A program made the translations under genes and the position numbers. From Balneolales bacterium (GTDB lineage: Bacteria; Bacteroidota; Rhodothermia; Balneolales; Natronogracilivirgulaceae), in the NCBI GenBank assembly GCA_007120555.1, contig SKNL01000100.1:1-5678 (forward strand): DNA of 5,678 nt, given 5' to 3'. The notes beneath the pieces are model-generated. The model worked only from the letters and a program-made list of their open reading frames with translations. It was not told the origin of the DNA and did not search any database. Below are positions 1-4,570 of this stretch, piece by piece. Within the stretch, counting starts at the first letter, position 1; each line of letters begins with the position of its first letter.

Positions 1-166
1 AGGATGCTGTGTACTCATGTATCCACACGTTTGGCATGCCGCATTGCGCCCAAACTTATATTAAAGTATCCGCCAGTTGTGCTTATCTGTCATTTAAAGA
101 TATAAACTGCATGAGCTTATTACAACTCTCCAGCCTGAGCGGGAGCATATGCGGCCGGTCCGGGGC
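1..166. other. gene-free left edge
   Basis: Together with the terminator and the tail of the flanking transcript, the first 317 bases hold no credible gene. A 66-codon open frame on the plus strand (9-209) runs into the terminator stem and its A-tract, has no recognisable domain and resembles no family I know, so it is not called. The segment 57-125 is fairly AT-rich and could hold a promoter for a gene to the left, but I see no convincing pair of boxes. Nothing else is supported here. Confidence 0.5.
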
Positions 167-234
167 AAAAAAAAAGCCGGATATCCCTAAGGTAGTTCCG
201 GCGGGGTAGCCGGGTGTCAGTTCGGGATATCCGG
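167..234 (-). terminator. Rho-independent terminator after B1
   Basis: On the minus strand an 11-bp perfect inverted repeat (CCGGATATCCC at 177-187 against GGGATATCCGG at 224-234) encloses 36 nt. Those 36 nt contain a second perfect 5-bp stem, 198-202 with 209-213. One base after the outer stem comes a run of nine T on the transcript strand (A-tract 167-175 on the plus strand). Stem followed directly by a U-tract is the classic intrinsic terminator. It lies about 84 nt beyond the stop codon of the DUF4382 gene at 318 and is the obvious end of that transcript. The loop is longer than usual, but the inner stem would shorten it. A competing hairpin lies just upstream at 229-267. Confidence 0.88.
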
Positions 235-267
235 GACTCATGCTGATGTATTGTTACATCTCCGGAT
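229..267 (-). other. hairpin overlapping the terminator arm
   Basis: A perfect 6-bp stem (245-250 with 255-260, GATGTA and TACATC around a 4-nt loop) is nested inside an outer 6-bp pairing of ATCCGG (229-234) with CCGGAT (262-267). The outer pairing uses the same bases as one arm of the terminator stem, so the two structures exclude each other. It sits in the 3' untranslated part of the B1 transcript. Whether this antagonism is functional is not known. It could equally be a 3'-end stabilising hairpin. Confidence 0.45.
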
Positions 268-317
268 GAAAATTCTCTCTTGATGAACAGCACGGATGAG
301 AGTACAAGTCACTCGCC

Positions 318-1148
318 TTATTGCTGCACCAAAGTCAAAGTAATTTCTCCAATTTCGGTTATTTCACCTGCCGTCACGGTAATGTCCGTTTCGGTTGCCG
401 TCTGATATCCATCGGCCGTTACTTCAATGTCGTACGTACCGGCAGGGAGTCCGCGCAACTGAAACTCGCCCGTATTCTCTTCTACAAGGGTGGATACGGT
501 GTAGCCATCGACGTCGCCAACAAGTTCCACACTGACGTTCAGTTCGTTCAAATCCGCTTCATTTTCCGTGGCAACAACACCGCTTATAATGCCGGTTTCC
601 GCCGTTGCATAGGTGCGGATGACCGGTGTCAGGAGAAACGGTGCGCCGACCGGGGTCTGGCCCTTGGCCACAACAGACCGATGAGCGTCGAAATCAAGTA
701 CAAGTTCATACACTATGCCATTTTGTATGCCGGCATCAATGTTGAGTTTAACTCCGGTTTGCTGTCCGGATGGAGTCTGCAGATCATACACGTCTTCGCC
801 AATGACTACATAGTTGTTGTCGCCCAGAATCAGCCGTATCTGCCGGTATATCCCTGCATCCAGTTCCTGCTCGCCAAGCATCACCTGTGCACCGTTGACA
901 AGATCAAGCAGATTATATGTCTCACCGGGTTCACTGATGGTTACCCAGCCGGTTTCTTCGTCCAGCTGATTATTGACTTCCACACGCAGGATTTCAACCA
1001 CAACTTCGTCAAAATCCCCTGGATTGTCGTGCATGATCACCCTGAGTGTACCGGTATCGCTGGCGGACTGATCACATGCCGTAACGGAAAAGATCAGGAG
1101 CAATGCCATGGTAAATACAGAAGTCAGGCTATAGATGATATTTTTCAT
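318..1148 (-). CDS. DUF4382 domain lipoprotein with carboxypeptidase regulatory-like domain (B1)
   Basis: This is a 276-aa predicted envelope lipoprotein. Residues 1-25 form a type II signal peptide: a short basic start, a hydrophobic core and the lipobox VTAC with the acylated Cys at 25, followed by Asp-Gln. Residues about 33-180 match DUF4382, a beta-rich domain of unknown function common in Bacteroidota and related phyla. Visible landmarks are GTLRVIMHDNPG, EILRVEVN, DLVNG, AGIYRQIRLILGD and TGVKLNID. Residues about 185-273 form a carboxypeptidase regulatory-like (transthyretin-type beta-sandwich) domain, with the hallmark LRGLPAGTYDIEVTADGY. The ATG at 1148 is chosen because it gives a normal signal peptide; no Shine-Dalgarno is visible, only an A-rich run. 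The gene is the last in its transcript, 187 nt after the small ORF at 1336-1494, and is followed by a strong terminator. It is a clear paralogue of the gene at 2845-3717 but lacks that protein's acidic tail. Domain assignment is firm; biological role is unknown. Confidence 0.93.
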   Translation of the reverse strand: MKNIIYSLTSVFTMALLLIFSVTACDQSASDTGTLRVIMHDNPGDFDEVVVEILRVEVNNQLDEETGWVTISEPGETYNLLDLVNGAQVMLGEQELDAGIYRQIRLILGDNNYVVIGEDVYDLQTPSGQQTGVKLNIDAGIQNGIVYELVLDFDAHRSVVAKGQTPVGAPFLLTPVIRTYATAETGIISGVVATENEADLNELNVSVELVGDVDGYTVSTLVEENTGEFQLRGLPAGTYDIEVTADGYQTATETDITVTAGEITEIGEITLTLVQQ

Positions 1149-1164
1149 TTTTCTGATTTGTTAT

Positions 1165-1222
1165 TTGTTGCGTTTTTACTTGTTGCGTCCGAGATGTTTA
1201 TATCCGGGATGTTATATCCGGG
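1165..1222 (-). repeat. paired short direct repeats in the B1 leader
   Basis: Two sets of direct repeats lie 17-74 bases upstream of the B1 start codon. TTGTTGCGT occurs at 1165-1173 and again at 1180-1188 (15-bp period). ATGTTTATATCCGGG (1194-1208) is followed immediately by ATGTTATATCCGGGG (1209-1223), sharing an exact 11-mer at 1198-1208 and 1212-1222. Helically phased direct repeats close to a start are typical of regulator or RNA-binding sites, but no known site is recognised, so this is only a candidate control region. Confidence 0.45.
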
Positions 1223-1246
1223 GTTCAATATTTTGGAATTTCAAGT

Positions 1247-1282
1247 GGGGGGACATATCCCAGCCATAAGACATGTCCCCCC
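1247..1282 (-). other. strong hairpin between small ORF and B1
   Basis: A perfect 10-bp inverted repeat (GGGGGGACAT at 1247-1256 and ATGTCCCCCC at 1273-1282) encloses a 16-nt loop. It lies in the 187-nt gap between the small ORF and the DUF4382 gene. No U-tract follows on either strand, so it is not a standard intrinsic terminator. It may be a processing or stability element that sets different levels for the two genes, or a symmetrical protein-binding site. The six G:C pairs at the base make it very stable. Confidence 0.6.
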
Positions 1283-1335
1283 TGGTCTGTCGCCCTTATC
1301 TTGCAAAACATAAGACGCAGAACCAATAAGCGACA

Positions 1336-1494
1336 TCAATTGCGTTGCGTCATAGATCGTGTTTCCATTACTCGTGTTTCCGGATAAAGTTCCGCATGGC
1401 TGTTAACCGGTGCGGACAGTCTGGTACCAAACAACAGCAGGACCAGTCCGAGTACGATTGCTGCAATAACGGGGTAATTTCTTTTCTTTTTCAT
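1336..1494 (-). CDS. small single-pass membrane protein, hypothetical
   Basis: This is a 52-aa ORF starting MKKKRNYP, then a hydrophobic segment of about 15 residues (positions 9-23, VIAAIVLGLVLLLFG), then a polar 29-residue tail. The basic start and hydrophobic segment fit either a small inner-membrane protein with the tail outside or a short secreted peptide; no lipobox is present. The ATG at 1494 is preferred. A TTG at 1527 would add 11 residues ahead of the lysines and spoil the membrane topology. A weak AGGAG lies about 13 nt upstream of the ATG, which is far. The gene is the first ORF downstream of the ECF-type promoter at 1564-1593 and precedes the DUF4382 gene. It occupies the same slot as the T9SS-domain ORF in the other copy of the module but shows no similarity to it. 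I do not recognise a family; a decayed remnant of a longer gene is possible. Confidence 0.55.
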   Translation of the reverse strand: MKKKRNYPVIAAIVLGLVLLLFGTRLSAPVNSHAELYPETRVMETRSMTQRN

Positions 1495-1563
1495 AACCAG
1501 AAGTTCGGCTCCTATTTGCCCTATCAATGCTTCAGGTGTCTAGCCTTCCTTTTTATTCTGACT

Positions 1564-1593
1564 GTATGACGCCCGTAGATTCAAAAGGTTACA
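1564..1593 (-). promoter_or_regulatory. ECF-sigma-type promoter P1
   Basis: Read on the minus strand, TGTAACC (1593-1587) and CGTCATAC (1571-1564) are separated by exactly 15 nt. ECF (group IV) sigma factors typically read an AAC-containing -35 box and a CGTC-like -10 box at this spacing; TGTAAC with CGTC is the classic form for Bacillus SigX/SigM. The same arrangement recurs at 4185-4214 with 25 of 30 positions identical. Transcription would begin near 1557 and run into the small ORF at 1494 and probably on to B1. No sigma-factor gene lies in the window, so the cognate regulator is unknown. Confidence 0.72.
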
Positions 1594-1620
1594 AGGTTTT
1601 TTCGCTCCTGGAGACCTTGT
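1591..1620 (-). promoter_or_regulatory. inverted repeat abutting the P1 -35 box
   Basis: ACAAGGT at 1591-1597 and ACCTTGT at 1614-1620 form a perfect 7-bp inverted repeat, one arm of which overlaps the first three bases of the -35 box of P1. Directly beside it is the perfect palindrome CCGGCGCCGG at 1621-1630. The pair lies between the A2 stop codon and P1. It could be an operator, or a weak end-of-transcript hairpin for A2, though there is no proper U-tract after it. Promoter P2 has no equivalent. Confidence 0.35.
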
Positions 1621-1670
1621 CCGGCGCCGGGCATTTCCAGTGGCAGCGATGAACATCAAACTATGGCAAA

Positions 1671-2585
1671 CTATGGCAATATCGCTGTTGGAGGCATTCT
1701 GTCCCTGCCCCGATCCGATTCCCGGTCCCGCGGCACATCCGGAGTCTGAAAACCGGCCGGACCCCCGCCGATATTCCCGCGAAGAAGATATTCCATGATC
1801 TGTACTGCGGGGATGTTTTCATACGGTTGCATATCTTTGCTCCCGGCAATTCTTTCCATGGGAAGGCGGCTGTGAAAATGTGCCGAACGCAACGCGTGGG
1901 GCAGCTCCCGGATCTCTGAAACGGTAAAGCCGGCATTTATGGCCCCAACCAGCAGCCGGATGCTCAGGCCCGGATTTTCCTGTGTCATGGGCATTTCGGA
2001 AAGTGCCTGCAAACCTGCCGCAATGGAAGCCGGGCTGCCCTTTGTCATAATTTTCGAGGATACTACTTCCTCCAGGAATTCGCGGAGTACGTCCTCATCC
2101 GCATTGTTCTGCAGGGAATGCGAGACGCTCTCCAGCAACATGCCGCGATACAGTCTGGTTGCTTCAGCCGTGGTCGCCGCACCTTTTTCCGCCTCGATCA
2201 GGTGCTGCACTTCCGGACGCGCCATCCATGGATCAACAATGGCGACAGAGCGTACCATGCTACCGTGCATGTGGTCGAGAACGAGCAGGATGCCGGAAGC
2301 GGAAACCTGCTTGGCCAGCCCTTCTGCCGCCTTCTGCATCACCAGATCGTATGGAAGATCCCTTTCAGCAAGTGAAACGACCGGCAACAGGATCTGCTCA
2401 AGCTGATGCGGTGTCATGCCCCGGCTTTGCAACCGATTTGCCAGGCGCTCGATCCGTTCCGCATCGACACCGGCGTCCATTGCGCGCTTCATGACCGGGT
2501 CGTCAATACCTGCCATCGCCCGGACTTCCAGCGGCGCGAGAAAAACAGCCAGTACCACGGTCAATGCCAGAGTTGTTTTCACCAT
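1671..2585 (-). CDS. secreted hypothetical protein, paralogue of the 4534-5628 product (A2)
   Basis: This is a 304-aa predicted exported protein of unknown function. Residues 1-23 are a Sec signal peptide (MVKTTLALTVVLAVFL core, likely cleavage after VRA). The mature part looks alpha-helical. It is clearly homologous to the product of 4534-5628, with conserved blocks AERIERL, AERDLPY, IVDPWMAR, EMPMTQENP, SIRLLVGAINAGFT, HFHSRLP and GNIGGGPAGF, and an Arg/Asp-rich tail (RGRDR). The frame stays open to 2780, but ATG 2585 is chosen. It gives a normal signal peptide and has GAGG/AGGA 4-5 nt upstream, whereas the longer form would translate through a terminator hairpin (2724-2759) and two copies of a 51-bp repeat. 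The stop codon lies within a tandem decamer (1661-1670 and 1671-1680, differing at one base). I do not recognise a named family. It is followed by promoter P1 and upstream of a DUF4382 gene, exactly as its paralogue is. Confidence 0.82.
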   Translation of the reverse strand: MVKTTLALTVVLAVFLAPLEVRAMAGIDDPVMKRAMDAGVDAERIERLANRLQSRGMTPHQLEQILLPVVSLAERDLPYDLVMQKAAEGLAKQVSASGILLVLDHMHGSMVRSVAIVDPWMARPEVQHLIEAEKGAATTAEATRLYRGMLLESVSHSLQNNADEDVLREFLEEVVSSKIMTKGSPASIAAGLQALSEMPMTQENPGLSIRLLVGAINAGFTVSEIRELPHALRSAHFHSRLPMERIAGSKDMQPYENIPAVQIMEYLLRGNIGGGPAGFQTPDVPRDRESDRGRDRMPPTAILP

Positions 2586-2613
2586 CCCTTCCTCGATCCC
2601 TTTAATGGTACCC

Positions 2614-2715
2614 CTAATGCTCTCTCCATCGGCTTCCATTGCACACCCTTTAGCGTTCCCACCACTAATGCTCTCTCCATCGGCTTCCATTGCACACCCT
2701 TTAGCGTTCCCACCC
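2614..2715 (-). repeat. two tandem copies of a 51-bp unit in the A2 leader
   Basis: Two adjacent 51-bp units (2614-2664 and 2665-2715) are identical at 50 positions and differ only in the last base. They fill almost all the space between the B2 terminator and the A2 start, ending 28 bases before the ATG. The unit is GC-rich and contains no obvious promoter. 51 is 17 codons, so the frame upstream of A2 stays open through both copies, with the peptide GGNAKGCAMEADGESI repeated. The near-perfect identity suggests a recent duplication or a maintained function; the two are not distinguishable here. There are no spacers, so this is not a CRISPR array. Confidence 0.9.
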
Positions 2716-2723
2716 CTGGACAT

Positions 2724-2759
2724 AAAAAAAAGGGACCCAAATAAAGCGATCCCTTTTTT
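2724..2759 (-). terminator. Rho-independent terminator after B2 (possibly bidirectional)
   Basis: On the minus strand GGGATC (2753-2748) pairs with GGTCCC (2737-2732), a 6-bp stem with one G-U pair. It is flanked by six A on the upstream side (2759-2754) and eight T on the downstream side (2731-2724), which extend the stem and supply the U-tract. It lies about 85 nt past the stop of the DUF4382 gene at 2845 and upstream of A2, so it most likely ends the T9SS-ORF/B2 transcript. The A- and T-tracts on both sides mean it could also act on plus-strand transcription. Because no promoter is evident between it and A2, it might also act as an attenuator for A2. Confidence 0.75.
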
Positions 2760-2814
2760 ATATGTGAAACATCTGTTCATTTACTCTTTTTTCTGATAAA
2801 TAGTTAAGGAAGTT

Positions 2815-2829
2815 CTGCGCTCAGCGCAG
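2815..2829 (-). other. short perfect hairpin after B2 stop
   Basis: CTGCGC (2815-2820) and GCGCAG (2824-2829) form a 6-bp stem with a 3-nt loop, starting 15 bases beyond the B2 stop codon. No U-tract follows, so it is probably a 3'-end stabilising structure upstream of the terminator at 2724-2759 rather than a terminator itself. Confidence 0.45.
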
Positions 2830-2844
2830 TGTCACTCGTCATTC

Positions 2845-3717
2845 TTAATCATTGCCATTGTCATCATCGTTGTTGTCGTCATTGCCGTTTTCACCATTGC
2901 CGTTTTCACCATCCACCAGTTCAATGACACCCACGTCTGTGGTCTCTCCCGCCACGACTTCTACGCCTTCCACGGTAACGGGATCGTAATCCACGCCCGC
3001 ATCGACGACGATGTCATAGGTTCCGGCCGGCAGACCGATCAATTTGAACGCACCGGTTTCTTCTTCCACATAGGTGGATACCGTTTCTTCTCCCACTTCG
3101 GTCGAGACCATGGCCCCGTCCACATACGGATCCACCACGCCGCTGATGATACCTGTCGCGGCCTGTGCATAGGCGCGGATCACCGGCTTGAGCAGATAGG
3201 GATCAGGCACGGGGGCATTTCCTCTCTTGACAATGGACTTGTTCACGTCAAAATCCAGACCCAGTGTATAGGTAATTCCCGGCAGGATCTCAGCGTCGAT
3301 GTTGAGTTTGACACCGGTCTGCTGGGCGGACGGGGTCTTGAGGCCATAGGTATCACCGTTCACCACCACATAGTTGTCATCACCAAGGATCAGGCGGATC
3401 TGGCGGTAGGTGCCTGCCTCCAGTTCGGTATCGGCCAGCACGGCCTGGTTTCCGTTCACCAGCGTCAGCAGATCATAATGTTTACCCGGCTCACCGATTA
3501 CCTGCCACCCGCTATCTTCATCGTCCAGGTTATTGACCTCCACGCGAAGGACTTCGATCCAAACTTCCTGGAATTCGCCGGGATTGTCATGCATTACCAC
3601 CCTTAGCGTACCCGGATTGTCAAGGCCTTGATCGCACGCGGACATGGTGAAAAACAGCAACAGCATCGCTGCAATGGATGTTGAAAAATGGCGTTTTAAA
3701 TCGATTTTGTTCTTCAT
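2845..3717 (-). CDS. DUF4382 domain lipoprotein with acidic Asn-rich tail (B2)
   Basis: This is a 290-aa predicted envelope lipoprotein and paralogue of the gene at 318-1148. A type II signal peptide ends at lipobox MSAC (Cys 28), followed by Asp-Gln as in the paralogue. DUF4382 spans about residues 36-183, with GTLRVVMHDNPG, VLRVEVNN, LLTLVNG, AGTYRQIRLILGDDNYVV and TGVKLNID. A carboxypeptidase regulatory-like domain follows at about 188-268, with LIGLPAGTYDIVV. Residues 269-290 form a low-complexity tail of only Asp, Gly, Glu and Asn that the paralogue lacks; part of it comes from a 15-bp tandem duplication. The ATG at 3717 lies only 11 nt after the stop of the T9SS-domain ORF, so the two are almost certainly co-transcribed from the promoter at 4185-4214; no Shine-Dalgarno is seen. 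The acidic tail might bind cations, but that is a guess. Domain assignment is firm; role is unknown. Confidence 0.93.
   Translation of the reverse strand: MKNKIDLKRHFSTSIAAMLLLFFTMSACDQGLDNPGTLRVVMHDNPGEFQEVWIEVLRVEVNNLDDEDSGWQVIGEPGKHYDLLTLVNGNQAVLADTELEAGTYRQIRLILGDDNYVVVNGDTYGLKTPSAQQTGVKLNIDAEILPGITYTLGLDFDVNKSIVKRGNAPVPDPYLLKPVIRAYAQAATGIISGVVDPYVDGAMVSTEVGEETVSTYVEEETGAFKLIGLPAGTYDIVVDAGVDYDPVTVEGVEVVAGETTDVGVIELVDGENGNGENGNDDNNDDDNGND
2881..2910 (-). repeat. 15-bp perfect tandem duplication in the B2 tail
   Basis: ATTGCCGTTTTCACC occurs twice back to back (2881-2895 and 2896-2910). It encodes two Gly-Glu-Asn-Gly-Asn units in the C-terminal tail of the DUF4382 protein. Further imperfect ATT/GTC/ATC triplets continue to the stop codon. 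Being in frame, copy-number change would lengthen or shorten the tail by five residues without disturbing the protein. Confidence 0.85.
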
Positions 3718-3728
3718 AACTATAGTAT

Positions 3729-4085
3729 TCAGTTTACGAGTGTCATCGTTTTAGTTAAGATTCTGCTATTGACCTGCAGCTTGTAGTGGTAGTTGCCGCC
3801 GGGCATCAGGGAAGCATCCCATGCCACTTCATAGGATCCGGCGGGCATCACGTCATCCTTGAGTACGGCGACGAGCTTGCCCAGACCGTTGTAAATTTTC
3901 AGGTTGACCCGGGACTTTTCAGGAATCTCAAACCGGATGATGGTCACCGGGTTGAAGGGATTTGGATAATTCTGTTTGAGCTGAACTTTTTCAGGATTCC
4001 ATTGTATGTTCTCGAACGGAAAGGCATCCTTCATTTCGAGTTCAAGAGAATAAGCAGCAAGTCTGAAGCAATTCTTTTCTGACAT
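3729..4085 (-). CDS. T9SS type A sorting-domain protein, no passenger (likely remnant)
   Basis: This is a 118-aa ORF whose residues about 35-118 are a complete type IX secretion system type A C-terminal sorting domain: QNYPNPFNPVT, RFEIPE, LKIYNGLGKLVAVL, AGSYEVAWDA, GGNYHYKLQ and the final TKTMTLVN. In the family this domain sits at the end of long Sec-exported proteins, where it directs outer-membrane passage and is then cleaved. Here only about 34 residues precede it, with no signal peptide, and an in-frame TGA lies 12 codons upstream of the ATG. The protein therefore cannot enter the T9SS route by itself. It is probably the residue of a larger gene whose passenger was deleted, although the sorting domain itself is intact and without internal stops. 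It is the first ORF after the ECF-type promoter and ends 11 nt before the B2 start. The ATG at 4085 has no Shine-Dalgarno. Confidence 0.75.
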   Translation of the reverse strand: MSEKNCFRLAAYSLELEMKDAFPFENIQWNPEKVQLKQNYPNPFNPVTIIRFEIPEKSRVNLKIYNGLGKLVAVLKDDVMPAGSYEVAWDASLMPGGNYHYKLQVNSRILTKTMTLVN

Positions 4086-4124
4086 GATTTTTGTAATTAC
4101 CGGGTCCTGTGAGTTTCTTCAAAT

Positions 4125-4148
4125 GGGATGACCGTTGCACGGCATCCC
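4125..4148 (-). other. hairpin in the 5' leader of the T9SS-ORF/B2 transcript
   Basis: GGGATG (4125-4130) pairs with CATCCC (4143-4148), and inside it CCGT (4132-4135) pairs with ACGG (4139-4142) around a TGC loop, leaving one bulged base. That gives ten pairs in 24 nt. It lies between promoter P2 and the ATG at 4085, about 30 nt into the predicted transcript. There is no U-tract, so it is a leader structure rather than a terminator; effect unknown. Confidence 0.5.
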
Positions 4149-4184
4149 GTCCGTGAATTCACTCGTTCTGTTTGCAATCTGCCC

Positions 4185-4214
4185 GTATGACGCCCGCATC
4201 TGAAAAAGGTTACA
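4185..4214 (-). promoter_or_regulatory. ECF-sigma-type promoter P2
   Basis: On the minus strand TGTAACC (4214-4208) and CGTCATAC (4192-4185) are separated by 15 nt, the same as P1 at 1564-1593. Even the spacer shares TTTT at its start and CGGG at its end. An A/T block, AAAAAAGCACTTTTT on the plus strand at 4216-4230, sits just upstream of the -35 and could act as an UP element. Transcription would start near 4178, giving a leader of about 93 nt before the T9SS-domain ORF, and continue into B2. Recognition by an ECF sigma factor is inferred from box sequence and spacing. Confidence 0.72.
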
Positions 4215-4397
4215 GAAAAAAGCACTTTTTCCGTTTCCTTGTAAAGCGCAGGCTTCCAACAAGTTCAAAACCAGAGGAATGTGATTCCGACGTATTCCCG
4301 TGAGCATGGAAAAGAAGGGTGCCGCCATGCACAATCCAGGAATAAACTGCCGGATTCGGATGTGCAAGATGCTATTCTGCCGGAAGGAGATGTACCT
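4215..4397. other. intergenic stretch without recognised gene
   Basis: Between P2 and the degenerate repeats nothing resembling a gene is seen. An 82-codon open frame on the minus strand (4119-4367) runs straight through the promoter boxes and the leader hairpin and has no family resemblance, so it is rejected. No proper terminator for A1 is visible; the AT-only hairpin at 4216-4230 is too weak to call. The segment 4359-4397 may be a further, very diverged copy of the neighbouring repeat. Confidence 0.5.
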
Positions 4398-4570
4398 GAT
4401 GAATCAGCCGTTAAAAGCAGGCGGCGTTAGTGGCTTATCTGATGAATAAGGGGGTTACCTGGAGACGGTACATGGGAGCTGCAGGATGAAGCGTTCTATA
4501 AAATGAGACGGCATTGGTGGCCTGGAAGCTGAATCAATCCTGAAACGGAGGCGGCGTCACTGGCCTGCGG
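4398..4570 (-). repeat. four degenerate ~43-bp tandem repeats overlapping the A1 3' end
   Basis: Units begin at 4398, 4441, 4485 and 4528, a period of 43-44 bp. Each starts with GATGAA or a one-base variant (GCTGAA in the last) and carries GGCGGC/GACGG followed about 6 nt later by TGG. By eye the first and last units match at 29 of 39 positions and the first and third at 27 of 39; the second is weaker and needs a one-base gap. The last unit overlaps the final codons and stop of A1. Read in the A1 direction, the first unit encodes KPLTPPAFNG-stop, resembling the A1 end RPVTPPPFQD-stop. The array may be decayed copies of the gene's 3' end or a non-coding repeat that supplied the A1 terminus. 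Confidence 0.55.

Noticed and set aside
9..209. 66-codon plus-strand frame at the left edge
   Set aside because: It runs into the terminator stem and A-tract and has no protein-family signal.
321..1313. 330-codon open frame on the plus strand opposite B1
   Set aside because: It is antisense to a gene with a recognised signal peptide and two domains, has no signal or family resemblance, and reads through the 1247-1282 hairpin; a shadow of B1 codon use.
2614..2715. CRISPR array or tandem c-di-GMP (GEMM) riboswitch
   Set aside because: Two directly abutting 51-bp units with no spacers are not a CRISPR. The unit has fragments reminiscent of GEMM (GGGAACGC, GCCGATGG), but spacing and stems do not fit the known fold.
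1671..2780. Long 369-aa version of A2
   Set aside because: Its first 65 residues derive from a terminator and tandem repeats, and would bury the signal peptide; the ATG at 2585 has a better ribosome site.
1939..2796. Several plus-strand open frames opposite A2
   Set aside because: Shadows of the A2 coding strand; the longest runs through the 51-bp repeats and the terminator.
4119..4367. 82-codon minus-strand frame between A1 and the T9SS-domain ORF
   Set aside because: It spans the ECF-type promoter and the leader hairpin, with no recognisable domain and no good ribosome site.
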